Origin: Leptidea sinapis
Taxonomy: Eukaryota; Arthropoda; Insecta; Lepidoptera; Pieridae
DNA: 64,000 nucleotides
Reading direction: 5' to 3'
NCBI RefSeq assembly: GCF_905404315.1
Contig: NC_066268.1
Span: 10,888,001 to 10,952,000, forward strand
The notes beneath the pieces were generated by a model. That model was not told where the DNA came from and did not search any database. It saw only the letters and a list, made by a program, of their open reading frames with translations. Positions 1 through 11,705 of the stretch are shown piece after piece. The position numbers and the translations under genes were made by a program. The stretch's first letter is position 1. Each line of letters starts with the position of its first letter.

Positions 1-3
1 AAA

Positions 4-447
4 GTTTTGTATGCAACTGTTGGTAGGTTACGTTGGTAGTACATTAGGTATTAAAACACTCATGTGATACTATTATCACACTCGGCTTCGCCTCGTTTGA
101 TAAACCCACATTCGTATTTTAATACCCCTTATTACACAACAGTTGCATAAATAACTATCATCTACACCCGTGCTTTAAATCCTCTATTAAACATTATAAA
201 ACAGTTAGCTTATTGCCAACATTAAAACACCGAATATGTAATGAATACTAGGACTGGCTTTTTTTAATGTTAGCAATAAGCTGTTTCAGACACTTTTTAT
301 AAAGGATTCATATTATGGGTGCAGATAAAGTCTTGTATGCCACTGTTGGTAATTAGGTATTAAAACACTCATGTGACTCTACATATTTTATATTGACCCA
401 CATTCCTGTTTTAATAACCCTTATTACACAACAGTTGCATAAATAAT
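4..447. repeat. Composite fold-back (MITE-like) block
   Basis: Two related units (about 10-149 and 336-441) each begin with a TATGCAACTGTTG-like end and finish with its inverse, CAACAGTTGCATA, and share an inner pair built on GGTATTAAAACACTCATGTGA. Between them, 158-328 is itself a fold-back: the stretch from CATCTACACCC to ACATTAAAA returns inverted before 328. The block looks like one small inverted-repeat element duplicated around, or split by, another. No coding capacity is visible. The superfamily is unknown, because target duplications cannot be read cleanly. Confidence 0.6.
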
Positions 448-1489
448 TCTAAACTGAAAAACTAAAATAATTGATTTTATCATCTATTTTCTCAACACTA
501 ATACTTTATAATTATATGATACTAGCTGTCAGACGCTGTTCTGTCAAAAGAAAAAAAATTATGTAGTCTAAAGCCATCGGAAATGTGAAAATTAAATATA
601 ATTAGTTAAAAATGAAACAAAAACATATGTGTAATGATCATACCCTTCAACTACCGTTTTTAAAGTATTAAGATGCCATGAAGATATACATTTGCCATCG
701 CGGGCGGGTAGACCTATATAATATACACAATTCCACCATAAATTAATTGTTAAAATATCTCAAAGAGTTAAGACAGTGTTTTGGTTGAAAGCTCCCAGAC
801 GGCTTACTTTTTCCGACACCTCTAACAAACATCGTAAATGTATACAAAAACTTAACAAGTTACAAACTAAAACCTTCCTCGAGAACCACGCTATCATCCT
901 ATCCATTGGTGTAAAGAGCATGAAAATCAGTGCAATAGTTTTTGAGTTTATTGCGAATAGACAGACAGACAGATTCGGCAGAGGACTTTGTTATATAATA
1001 TGTAGTCAGCACATAAAACAATTGATAATTTTTTCACAAGAATAAAATCTTATCTCAGTCATCATTTCTTCTTTGGTATTGAAAACAAACTAAACATTGA
1101 CTAATTCTCAAAAACTATACATGGCTAATAAATTAAGTGTAGGAAATAATAAATTAATTTACGTGTAATTGTATCAATAAAATAACTCCGACCGAAGATT
1201 CTATTTTAAACGAAATTCAGGTTTTTTTTTACATCCTCTTTAACAATGTTTGTAGCAAGCATTCTGTCCAACGTCATAATAAAACAGTTGCAATAAAAAA
1301 GTTTATATTGTCCAAAGCGCTAAGTTAAGATTAGAAATAATTTTAATGGTGGTGAAGTATTCTTAAAATTTCCCCCCATTTTCTTAATTTTTCTTTCCTT
1401 CTCCTGACAATAACAAACACAACAAAAAAAGAATTAGCGAAATCGGTCCAGGCGCTCACGCGTGATGGCGTAACCAAGGGAAATAGGGA
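448..1489. other. Gene-free stretch with a LINE-tail remnant
   Basis: No exon is recognised. Around 920-985 the text resembles the 3' tail of lepidopteran LINEs (GAAAATCAGTGCAATAG, then TTTTGAGTTTATTGC and CAGACAGACAG). Open frames here have no recognisable protein content. Confidence 0.4.
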
Positions 1490-1520
1490 TTCATATTTAT
1501 ATATATATATATATATATAC
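1490..1520. repeat. AT dinucleotide microsatellite
   Basis: An uninterrupted run of alternating T and A of about 20 nt is directly visible. Confidence 0.85.
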
Positions 1521-2106
1521 TTCGAATAATAACGCTTACTCATGTTGACTAGGCCCAAACGAAATGAAGCAGTGTCAATGTGGTCGTTTATGACCACATA
1601 CGTTTCCCGCCGCGTCAGTGTCATTCTGTCAACTTCCAGGACAATCAGTGCGCGAAATTTAATTGAAAAATGACTTACTGTGCAGTGTAAGGGTGTCAAA
1701 GCGTCTCATAATAAAAAATATGATAAGTAAATCACATTTCACACCTAAATAATATTTCACAATTTTTAATATAAGCTAATACATTCGTCAAAACAGCAAA
1801 ATATTTTGTAAGCAAAACAAACGCCATTAAAAAATATGTTGCCAGCTATGAATGTACTATATACCCCGAGTTCCTCCGATGGGATAGTTTTTTGTGTATA
1901 TTGGTTAATTATAATATCTATATTGATAGGAGGGTATAATGTACGACGCCACATGATGTTATAAGTATTCAAAGTCAAAGTCAAATAATCATAGGCTTAA
2001 ACCAAGCGCTTTGAATAGTCACTAGAAATATTTCTTTTAAATTACTGAATTTAAAATATGTTCGGAAAAAGTTCAGCTCGTGAAAACATTAACGGCCACT
2101 CTTTTT

Positions 2107-2440
2107 AACCGACTTCAAAAAATGAGGAGGTTCTCAATACGTCGGTATGTTTTTGAAGTGAACTAGAGAGAGTGAGAGAGTGAGTTCTTTATCTACGTAT
2201 GAGAGAATTTTTATAACAAATTGTCACGATTTTCGGTTACGCGTCATTTTGTTTTTTTTTAAATCCAACATGGCCGCGCGCAAAAATTATTATTTCAACA
2301 GTATGGATATCGTATCCGAGGTTCTCGAGGGTTCAGAGAACGAATTTGGGATCATTTTTGAAATCTAAGATGGCCGCCGCGCAATTTTATGATTTCAACA
2401 ATATGGATATCAAATCCAAGATTCTCGAGGGTGCAGCGAA
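2107..2440. repeat. Repeat tail plus 100-bp tandem duplication
   Basis: Positions 2107-2150 carry the common lepidopteran repeat text CCGACTTCAAAAAATGAGG followed by GGTTCTCAATACGTCGGTA; a diverged copy lies near 33510. Positions 2261-2360 and 2361-2440 are two tandem copies with a period of 100 bp, both starting AAATC(C/T)AA(C/G)ATGGCCGC and both ending in a GGTTCTCGAGGG-like or GATTCTCGAGGG-like motif. The copies have diverged by roughly 15-20 per cent. Confidence 0.6.
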
Positions 2441-2509
2441 CGTTTGTGTTTTATGGAGCCTACTCTGTTATACAGCTCAAAATTTAATTTAATTTGTAAG
2501 CAAAATTTA

Positions 2510-2780
2510 TGAACTCCAATCCGCGAGCTGTCTGGTTCCGTCCATCTTCCACTTAGCTAACCGTTCGAGTGATGCTTCGTTCGTAAATCAAGATTTACGA
2601 ACGAAGCATCACTCAACCTGAGTGTTGACCAAGACATATCTTGATATGTCTTGGTCAACACTCAAGTTGTGGCTCCATCTACAGGATCTACTTTACAGAC
2701 GATAACCTGCTCAACCCTAATAATTGTATATTAGGAAATAAACTTGAGATGTCGCTCTATCAAATCTAAGCAATTTGTTA
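2510..2780 (-). repeat. tRNA-derived SINE (family A), rearranged copy
   Basis: In minus orientation this matches other copies at 40360, 43575 and 47480: a tRNA-like head (antisense TTAGCTAACCGTTCGAGTGA), then the GGATCTACTTTACAG / AACCTGCTCAACCC body. The normally contiguous sequence is interrupted at 2589-2643 by two inverted duplications, described separately. Confidence 0.7.
2567..2663. repeat. Double inverted duplication L-L'-R'-R
   Basis: Arms 2567-2588 and 2593-2614 are perfect 22-bp inverse copies around CAAG. Arms 2620-2639 and 2644-2663 are perfect 20-bp inverse copies around CTTG, and extend to 25 bp with one mismatch, so the two inner arms abut. Other SINE copies show the undisturbed order to be left arm, CTTG, right arm. 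Confidence 0.85.
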
Positions 2781-3599
2781 TTTTTTTAGTGATAACAATA
2801 CAACAAAATTGTGTAATTTTACCAATTTAAGTTAGTCAATCCCAGAAGTGAGGGGTGTCACATAAAAAATAACAAATTGTTTAAACAAAAAATGATTTAG
2901 AAGAATTAATAATTGTGAATTATTAATATTTCGACACCATGTTATTGATATCATATCTGTGTGCACAATTGTTTTAAAATGTATTTCAGTAGATAAGCAA
3001 GAGCTTTGCACTACTATCATCACAATTGCTTAGTAAGGGTCATTAACATGGCAATATTTATCAACAATGCGTGGCAAACTAGTGTTTATGTCTTAATCCA
3101 TATAAAAGTAAAATGTATTTATGGATTTATATCACTTTAACTATTTTACAAATAATATAGGCAATTAAAAACATTTCATTATCTACAGCCCAAGCAATTT
3201 GAAAGAGAATTACAAATGAGAGCATACACAATCACTTAATTAAAATTATTTTTAGTCAGGCCTTGGCATTTAGGTTAATCCAACGATTGAATAGTTTTTG
3301 TCCCCTTAATTTATTTATCAATACGAAGTAGATAAGTTATTTATTATAACAATGATCTATTAGCCGGGTGATATTATAAACGGAAAATGGAAATGGAAAA
3401 CATAGACATTGAGTGTGGTTGAAGAAAGATAGATACTCTGGCAATATGGTGCTGGAGTCTGGACAATGATGCTTTGTGTATCTTGGAGCAATTTCGCACA
3501 AAATTCTCAATAGTCCGGGAACTAGATATTAACCAATGTTTATCTGCCATAGTTTATTTCACTAGTTTTCTCCATATTCAGTTATCAAGCGGAGACCTG

Positions 3600-3838
3600 G
3601 ACACTGATAAAGGTCAACAGAGACCGAATAGACGCCTTTGAAATGTGCTGGAGAAAAATGCTACAGATTCCATGGACTGCCTTTCGCACCAAATATCTAT
3701 TCTGAGAGAGATCAAATATGATCTTCTCTGAACATGAACTTCCACATCGCCCTTCATGAAGGTAAGGATTGCAGCAGATGGAGGGAAATCGTATGGGAGA
3801 AACAGATGCAGCGGGAGAGTCACAACCCTCAGTAATGA
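3600..3838 (+). pseudogene. LINE reverse-transcriptase C-terminal remnant
   Basis: From 3613 one frame reads VNRDRIDAFEMCWRKMLQIP followed by WTAFRTK, the thumb/connector text typical of many non-LTR retrotransposons. In another frame, about 3753-3833, it reads LHEGKDCSRWREIVWEKQ and ends with two stops after HNPQ, the usual C-terminus of such elements. Frames are broken between the two parts. It lies in or beyond the intron downstream of the third PREB exon and is unrelated to that gene. Confidence 0.6.
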
Positions 3839-3984
3839 GGAAAACGACATGAGGAGGAGGATCTGCCATAGTGCAGACATGCATATTCGCCTTTTTTGGG
3901 CATAAATAGAGGCAGGGTAGCCAGTCCATAGAACAACTTATTATACAATTTGTAATTAAAGTATCTCTTGCTAATCTAAACAGT

Positions 3985-4095
3985 TTGGATCAACAGTTTT
4001 GACATCTCAAGTCAATTTCCTAATATGCAATTATTGGGGTTGAGAAGGTTATTGACTGTAGATTCTGTAGGTAGAGCTACAACTTGAGATTTGAT
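3985..4095 (+). repeat. SINE family A fragment
   Basis: Contains CAAGTCAATTTCCTAATATG and ATTGGGGTTGAG.AGGTTATTGACTGTA, the plus-sense body also seen inverted at 2690, 40530 and 43735. The head is missing. Confidence 0.6.
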
Positions 4096-4298
4096 ATATA
4101 TTATCGTCCTGGGTAAAGTAGAAGGCACTAGATGACTCCACTGTATGGAAGGTCACCCATACTATGGACCTTCAGAGAAAACTTTGTGAAAACCACAACT
4201 TTTCTGTCATTTGTCAAAATTAGCAGAAGATTCAGAAAAAGATTTTTTCACATAAGAAACACAAGTCAATTGATTTATGTACAAAATAGATGAATAAC

Positions 4299-6526
4299 CT
4301 CTTTAGTATGTCCTTGAAGTTCAAACAATAATTTCATTTGGGGAAAACTCCACACCCTTACAATTCCGTCCACACCTCCCGTTGCCATTAGTTCTCCACT
4401 GGGGCTGATAGTTACCACCCGCTGTAGTGGATCCTCACTGAAAGCATCAATTTATTTATTCTAAATTAAATTGAAGTGTATAAATCAAAACTAATCACAA
4501 TTTAAAGCATTAGTTCCCAATTCAGGTGTATCCTGAATTACTTGCCGAAGGTCTACATTGGTGTGAAGAAGTTAAATGTTTGCTTGTTCAGACATGGAAT
4601 GGGAGGAGATACGACTTGTGATGGTGTCCATGTAATCTCTCATCGACTTGTTTGATCCTTCATCAATATAAATATAAATGCCAAGGATAAACATTATTTT
4701 TTTTTCCAGTATTTCAGAAAGAAAAGTGTATTGATCTTTGTGTTTGCCAGTGTGAGAAAACTTTACTTTTTTGGCATCCACTCACAGCACAATCGATTTA
4801 TTAATTAAGTTTTAATGAATTGTCACATTTTTTTTGGAAAAGATTAATTCGTGGCTGGAACTCCGCCGCAACTCATATTTCCATAGTTAGATCTAATCTT
4901 CTTGTTTTTTTGTCGGGTTTTGAGAATATGGTAGAATGTAGCTACATCCACCAGAATCAGCTAAATTTTGAAGTTGGTCTATGAGAAAAAAAGTCTGGGA
5001 GCATCTGAATTTAAATGTTTCACTTTAAATTAAGTTAACTTTTATAAATTGCATGCTAGGAATAGTGCTGGCAAAACATGTAAGCTCTTATTATTTATTT
5101 AAATTTAAACACCATTGTATACTATGTTTTTTGCAAATAAATATATTATTATTATTAAAGAGAATGTTAACTTTGAGTACCACTAGTGGGAGGTTTTTTG
5201 CACAGGATGCTCGCTAAGTGGTAACCACAGCGGCATCTTTTGCTGCCATGAAACAATAATAACATTATTGTTTTGGTTTTAGGGCTGTAGCTAATAAAAT
5301 TAATGGGCTAATGAGACTTATGTTGATAAGTGACTAGTGCAGTTGGTGTATCACTTAGATTCTTGAGTTCCATCAAAAATCCTGAGAAGCACTGCATTGA
5401 GCAGGCTGTTTTACTTACCATAAGGTATTGCTCATCTTACTTATTTTTTATAATTTTTTTTTTAATTTTATTCAGGTCCAGCTAGCAAAGGGACAAATAA
5501 TATTAGTTACATTATCAAGCCTACTCAAGATATAAGTAATGATTAAAATCTAATAACCTTAGTGCATATTATACCAATGAACATAATTAAAGTATATATT
5601 GCATACATCTTTTATCAAATTATTGTTTTTATTTTAGATATTAGCATGCCCTTGATGAACCCGAGCAAGATATAGGAAGAATTCCATTATTTGAGAGATT
5701 AGAACAGTGAATTAAACAACATTCTTATTATAAAGCATTAATCTTGAGTTATACTGAGAGAACATATTAAAGGGTCACAACATTTAAGTAAATAGAATAA
5801 TGTTTTGAACATTTTTCCTTTAGTATCATTTATTCTCTTTCTGAGAACTACAAACTACAAACCATAAATTATAATGTATTTTATGAGAAACAATAAAGCT
5901 ATATTGTTAATAAATATTATTATACCAATCTCACCAAAAATCTGTTTGTACACTATCACTTGGCCGGATTTCAAATGATATTCTTTTTTCTGTTGTATTG
6001 CAGTTACTGTCCATTTTTGAGATGTTGTCATTCTCAGACACCGTGCGCCGCCGTCGACGGACTAGGCCATTCTCAGCTCTAAAGCTTCCTCTTCGCATCT
6101 CTGCAGTATCAACCATGCGAATATTCACTTTGTAAAGCTGGCAGTGACTCTCTTGTCCAGCCGCTAAGTATGTTCGATTCTGTATACTTCGGACTGAGCA
6201 ATTCATAACTACATTTGGACCAGTTTCATGCCTCATCACCTCTTCGGCAACAAACTTTGTACCATTGTGTGAGAGTTCAAATATTTCCTGAAAGAAAATA
6301 ATTTACAATCGACAAAAGTTGTGTTACAACGTACAAGCACATATTAAATTTAAACTGGCTAGAAATATTTTATTATCAATCAAATACTAACGAATCCATT
6401 TGCTACGCCCGTGTTCGACGCTCCACCACCACCAGCAACAATTACGTGCCTGTTCGTAAGTGTTTGCAGCGTATAAAGAGGAAAATCGACCTTCGCAAGT
6501 AAACCATCGCCTCTATTGCGAGCCAT
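4299..6526 (-). CDS. PREB: Sec12/PREB homologue, N-terminal three coding exons (partial)
   Basis: Guanine-nucleotide exchange factor for Sar1, a WD-repeat ER membrane protein that starts COPII coat assembly. I join exons 6526-6392 (45 codons), 6287-5935 and 4437-4299; all junctions are GT-AG and phases close (0, 2, then 0). Exon 1 begins MARNRGDGLL and reads FPLYTLQTLTNRHVIVAGGG, with ASNTGVANGF at its end, matching the first blade of PREB. Exon 2 contains YLAAGQESHCQLYKVNIR and a basic linker (RRRRR), and ends at VQTDF. Exon 3 reads EDPLQRVVTISPSGELMATG and then DGIVRVWSFP, a WD blade. The total here is about 209 residues, half of the usual 410-430. The remaining blades and the C-terminal membrane anchor are absent, presumably left of the window. 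The start is the first ATG after an AAA context, and no upstream coding sequence is seen. Identification is by remembered family sequence, not by search. Confidence 0.88.
5188..5450 (+). repeat. SINE-like family B, degenerate copy in PREB intron 2
   Basis: Begins GGGAGGTTTTTTGCACAGG and retains the order of the family: GGCTGTAGCTAATAAAATTA, AATGAGACTTATG, AATCCTGAGAAGCACTGCAT, then an AT-rich tail. Strong divergence suggests an old insertion. Confidence 0.6.
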
Positions 6527-6869
6527 TTTGATATAGGAACAAATAGCATTTCATTTATAAACACACACCATCAATTAAATATCAAGCGCTACAACTAACA
6601 ACATGATACTTATTTTTATTAAACATTATCAATGAAAACAAATTGAACAACAGCTGTAATTCCTAGATTTCGAAACTTCCAAGTTCCAACATGACAAAAA
6701 CTAAAATCAAAACACACGTCAGTGATCACGGTAAGTCGTCATTGCACTGACAAGTGACAATTGAATATGGACATTCGACTTTTGTCATTTGTCAATATGT
6801 TACACTGATTTATAATAGTTTCCACAGATAAGCCAACATTTACATATCAAGAATCTGACTCATGGACTT
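6527..6869 (-). promoter_or_regulatory. PREB 5' flank / presumed promoter
   Basis: The 343 bp between the PREB ATG and the LINE insertion must hold the 5' UTR and any proximal promoter still joined to the gene. It contains several TGACAAGTGACA/TTTGTCATTTGTCAAT motifs around 6745-6800, a sort of repeat often found upstream of lepidopteran housekeeping genes. No TATA box is evident on the minus strand. Confidence 0.35.
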
Positions 6870-7015
6870 GAGAAAAGATAGGTCGAAGTACCGTCGTGTT
6901 GGCTTTGGTTGACACACGTGTGGTGTTTTTCGGAGTGTTTTTTTTGTTGAAAAGTGGCCGGTTTTTGTGTTTTACCTATTGTTTATTGGTGGTGGTGTAA
7001 TTAAGTGTGTTGGGA

Positions 7016-8078
7016 ATGGAGGTAGAACCCCCTCTGATTCCACCAGACCCCGATGGGTCTAGAAATACGTCTCGACAGGATGCCTCCTCTCGGAAGCGGC
7101 ATGTCGAATCCGATGAGCCCGCTACAGAAAGCGGGAAAAAATCAGGTTTAAATCCACCCCAAGCATCCGTACAAACTATGTACACGCATCCTTCGTTCGC
7201 TGAAGGCCCTAAAGGTTACAGTGGGGATGACAAAGGTCCGTTTATAGTTCACGTTTCCAGGGAGGTCTCGGACCCATCTGCAGGCACATCTATCATTGGA
7301 GTGCATTGAAGTTTGGACTGTTCCTACACCAAAATAAATTCACGCACATTGTTAAGGACGGTGTTAAAAGTGTTGGCCGCAACAAAGTAAGTGTCGAATT
7401 TTCAAACGCTCAAGCAGCTAATGACTTTCTAAGTAACCAAATTCTGACTTTGACAAAATATAAAGCAGTAATTCCGACTTTTAATATTACTCGGATGGCC
7501 CTAGTCCGAGGTGTCCCTGTGGACTGGTCTATGGAGGACTTTGTCGAATCCCTAGAGCTACCGATTGGCTGTGGCGAGGTTTTGATTGGTTTGATTGGTC
7601 TCAGGATAATATATCGTATATAGATGCATCGGCTCGTTTCCCCCCAGTCTGCAGGTCATATGCGGAGATGACAAGGGAGTTCTTCTCCTCTCCTACATTC
7701 TCCCCTCTGCCCGTTAACTCTTCCCAACCTACCAACTCATCTCAACCCAGCTCCAACCCTAACAGATCCTATCGGGAGACAATTATTCGTTCTCCTCACC
7801 CCCGTACCCCCTTAGCAAAGGGTTACAACAAGCAGGCCCATGACGCTATCACCAATCTCCCACCCTCCTCTCTACCCAATGGCTGTACTCTTGGCAACAG
7901 CCAACGCGACTTCCCTCAATCCCAAGTAAAAATGTTAGAAGACCTTTCGTCATTGCTCCTCAGCATCGTTGCTCCATGCAGCGAACTTCCATTACCGCCC
8001 AACGTTGCCCACAATCTAACCCGTCTTTTTAAGATCTTAAACAATGGCCCCAACAGTTCTTCTGCAATGGAACTGTAA
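7016..8078 (+). pseudogene. ORF1 (gag-like) of the I-like element
   Basis: Nucleic-acid-binding ORF1 protein of the retrotransposon. It starts at ATG 7016 (MEVEPPLIPPDPDGSRNTS), a low-complexity polar leader, followed by a shift of frame near 7305 and an RRM-like stretch (FSNAQAANDFLSNQILTLTK, then LVRGVPVDWSMEDFVESL). A further shift lies near 7590. The C-terminal part (SYAEMTREFFSSP onward, Ser/Pro-rich) runs to the stop at 8076-8078. No CCHC zinc knuckles can be found; related ORF1 proteins usually carry them between the two last parts, at about 7580-7620, so I infer an internal deletion there. The short tandem TTTGATTGG TTTGATTGG at that place may mark the joint. Confidence 0.7.
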
Positions 8079-11000
8079 AAGTATCCGAGCTAAGAAACAA
8101 GATCTTATATCATTAATTAACATTCATAGCCCTGTTATAATTGCCATCTCGGAGACATGGCTGAGGCTTTGCGGGATGACAGAGATGACGGCTATGCGGG
8201 TAGTGCAATTTTCATTCGGCAAAACATTTCGTTTTCTTCTATTCCTATCCCCCCTCACAGTAATCAGATTAATGCTGTTGCTGTGAGAGCTGTAAATATT
8301 TCCTTCCTCTCTTTGTATATTCCACATCCAAGCCCCTCCTTTATTCCAGAAATTGAAACTATTCTAACTTCTCTCCCCAGTCCCACTGTAATTATGGGTG
8401 ATTTTAACGCCCACCACACTTTGTGGGGGAGTTACAACTGTGTTGGGTTTGCTCCGTTGTTGGTTGACATCTTTGAGGATATGAATCTTTGTATCCTGAA
8501 TGATGGCTCTCCGACCCGCAGAGTTTACCCCAATCAGAACCAAAAATCGGCAGTAGATCTATCCCTTTCTTCAACTTCCCTTGCATCTCAGCTATCCTGG
8601 CAAACTCTTCCTACTACCTATGGTAGCGACCACTTCCCTATTATCCTTACTCTAAATAATAGGACAATTCCTCGCCCCAATCCTAACCCTTTACTAAAAT
8701 ATAAATTGCGGAAAGCAGATTGGTCTCGCTATGCTCAAACCGTGGATGATTTGTTGGACTCCCTTCCTGATCTTCAGAGTGATGGTAGCCTCTTGACTTA
8801 CTATGAACAGTTTGTCAAATCTCTAATTTCTTCAGCCGATTCCAAAATTCCCCGTAAAAATCTCTCTGTCTCATATAATTTGCCTTCCCCTCCCTGGTGG
8901 GATGGGGAATGCAAGAACTTGTCCAATAAGAGAATGGTAGCAGAGAAAGAGTATGCAGCCCAAATGACAGAGGAGAACTTCATGAAATATAAACGTATTG
9001 ATGCTAAAACTAAAAGGATGGTTTCAAAGAAGAAAAAGCTTGGCTGGACTAAGTTCTGTGAATCACTTAACCCCAGATCGCCTTCTTCTATTGTTTGGCT
9101 AAACATAAGAAGATTTCGCAGAACTCTTAACTACTCCGATCCAAACTCCAACAATCCATCTGAGTGGCTTAGTACTTTTGCTGACAAACTTGCTCCACCA
9201 TATGTTCCCCATCCGGACGATTTCCCTATTTCTACGCCAGCACCCATAATGTGCGAAATGGATGCTCCCTTTTCTTTTTCAGAGCTTCAGATTGCTCTTG
9301 GAGGCCTAAAGGATTCATCCCCTGGAGAAGATGGTGTACCCTACTGATTTTTGGTAAATTTAAATAACAAATCTAAATATTCCTTTCTAAATTTGATTAA
9401 TGGTTTTTTTGAAAAAGAAATAATTCCAGATTCCTGGAAGTCTCAAATAGTGATTCCTCTTCTCAAGCCTAGGAAAAAAGCATCAGATCCCAATGCATAC
9501 AGACATATTGCACTGTCGTCCACCTTAGCAAAAGTTACGGAGATCCTCCTTAAGAACCGATTAGAGTGGATCATGGAAGGCAGAGGACTGCTGGCCCCTT
9601 CGCAGTTCGGTTTCCGCAAGGGCCTCAGTACTGCAGACAGCCTCAGTTTACTGACTACAGACATTCGAACTGCCTTTGGTAAGTGTGAATACCTTGTGGG
9701 TGTTTTTATCGATGTAGCCTCTGCATATGATAATGTACTTCTTCCGTTGCTCAGGCAAAAACTGCACCAGCTGAGTGTACCGCCGAGGATAACACATTTC
9801 ATATGTTACCTGCTTTCTGGCAGGTCAGTTATCGCAAAACACCAGTCTTCCAGCCAGATTAGTGTGGAAAGGTCTTCCCCAAGGCTCTGTTCTCAGTCCT
9901 TTGCTATACAGCATATATACTCAGGATCTAGAACTGTCCGTTAATAATTTTTGTAACATCTTGCAGTATGCTGATGATATTGTCCTTTATCATAGCTCAG
10001 GCTCTGTAGAGGAAATATCCCAATGCCTCAACTCTGCTTTGTACTATTTAGGGCAATGGCTCTCCGACCACGGCCTATCTTTGTCAGTGTCTAAATGCAG
10101 GCAGTTGTGTTTACAAGGAAAAGATCTATCCCTACCTTTAGCTTTTACTATGAGGACCAACTCATCAACTTGGTAGATAAGGCAAAGTTCCTTGGAGTTA
10201 TCCTTGATTACAGACTGAACGGATTGGCTCATACCGAATATGTAATTAATAAATGTGAAAAGGGCATCAATTTTCTACGCGCAGTAGCGGGAGTCTGGTG
10301 GGGTGCTCATGCCTACTCCCTGAAACTCTTATATAATGCTTTAGTTCGTAGCTATATTGATTACTGTTCGTTTGTTTTAGACCCCTTAAAAAACAGTGTC
10401 TGAGAAGCTAAATAAAATTTAATATCGTTGCCTCAGAATTATTCTGGGTGCAATGAAGTCTTCCCCCACTAACGCTCTACAAGTCGAATGTGTCGATCCT
10501 CCTTTACATCTCCGACGGCAATACCTATGTGACCGGTTTGTCAGCAAAATGTTACAGCTTTCCTCCCACCCATTGTGGACCAAATTGGACCAGCTATCTC
10601 AAGTCCATAGCCGACGCAATCCCTCTTCTTATCTATTGGATAGTTTCCGTAAGTTTACCAATCTCCCTCATCCCTTGTTATCTTTATCGATGAGTCCTCT
10701 ATTCTCCACATCATATAAAGCCCTGGTTTTCAATCCTTCCATCGTTACTGATCTTGGTTTGGTCAAAGGAGCCCCCGATACTTATTCGAAATTTCAATGC
10801 TTAGTTCATCAGAATTGGTCAAATCACTTTCTTATCTACACAGATGCTTCAAAGATGTCTCAGCATAGTTGTGTTGGCGCAGCTTGCTGGGTCCCCAGCT
10901 TTAAAGTCATTTTACAATTCAAATGTTCTCCTGAGTCTTCGGTGTTTACAGGAGAGGCCGTTGCCTTATTAGAAGCAATCCTGTTTACCCGCTCCCATAA

Positions 11001-11606
11001 CCTGAATCAAACTGTTATTTTTACTGACTCCCTTAGTTGTTTATCATCCATCAAGGAAAACCCATTCCGGAGTAAGTCAAGACATCCAATTATTCTTCAG
11101 ATTAGGGAGGCTCTATTTTCCTGTCATCAAAATGGAATAAATTTAACACTTGTCTGGATTCCAGGTCATTCTGGCATTGCAGTCAATGAAACAGCAGACT
11201 CTTGTGCTAAATCTGCTATACAAATGGGTTCTTATGAACATTATAAAAATAGTTCGCAAGATCGAGTGCACTTTCTAAAACTTATCTCGACAAGTCCTGG
11301 AATACATACTGGAATGAATCAAAATTGGTTAAAGGTAAATTCTATGCCTCAGTCCAACCAGATATACCAAGGCGTCCATGGTTTTTTTCCCACAGATATG
11401 CAGACAGATGGGTTACCTCCACAATATGTCGCCTACGTCTTGGTCATTCCAGCACACCTGTCCACCTGCACAAGATCAGAGTTAGAGATCACTCCTTGTG
11501 TGAATGTGGCTTGGACGACGGTACTGTATCTCATATAATATTTTCCTGTCCTAAACTTCTTCATCCCCTTTATGACGTTCTTCCACCGAAATTCCCCGTC
11601 CAGTAA
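8044..11606 (+). pseudogene. ORF2 polyprotein: endonuclease, reverse transcriptase, RNase H
   Basis: The start ATG at 8044 overlaps the end of ORF1 by 35 nt. The endonuclease opens with LLQWNCKSIRAKKQDLISL and SETWL; a frame change with apparent loss of sequence follows near 8160, then IMGDFNAHHTLWGSYN (8391 on) and YGSDHFPIILTL. A stop at 9345-9347 precedes the reverse transcriptase: YRHIALSSTLAKVTEILLK, QFGFRKGLSTADSL, motif A FIDVASAYD (about 9703), LPQGSVLSPLLYSIYT after a frameshift near 9860, and the catalytic box QYADDIVLY (about 9965). Further shifts lie near 10100 and 10403. RNase H follows (YTDASK, GEAVALLEA, FTDSLS, VWIPGHSGIAVNETADS; about 10840-11200), then after a shift near 11330 a Cys/His tail (CECG...HIIFSC) to 11606. 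At least six disabling lesions are visible. Confidence 0.85.
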
Positions 11607-11651
11607 ACGTTGAATGTTTGTTAATGTCTGTGTTTAGTCCTTATTGTAATT

Positions 11652-11705
11652 TTTTATGTAAATATGTCAAATATAAATTATTATATTTGACATATTTACA
11701 TAAAA
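11652..11705. repeat. Perfect 25-bp inverted repeat with 4-nt loop
   Basis: Positions 11652-11676 and 11681-11705 are exact reverse complements separated by ATTA. It lies in the 3' UTR of the I-like element, about 45 bp after ORF2. Confidence 0.95.

Noticed and set aside
1343..1699. Minus open frame with LTRRETYVVINDHIDTASF text
   Set aside because: It runs through an AT microsatellite and lacks a start or splice context; probably a repeat.
1670..1702. Plus-strand MTYCAV-stop-GC, reminiscent of the start of a THAP zinc finger
   Set aside because: Only a few residues, with a stop inside; no downstream THAP residues follow.
3585..3929. Minus open frames opposite a LINE remnant
   Set aside because: The plus strand carries recognisable reverse-transcriptase C-terminal text; the minus frames are shadows.
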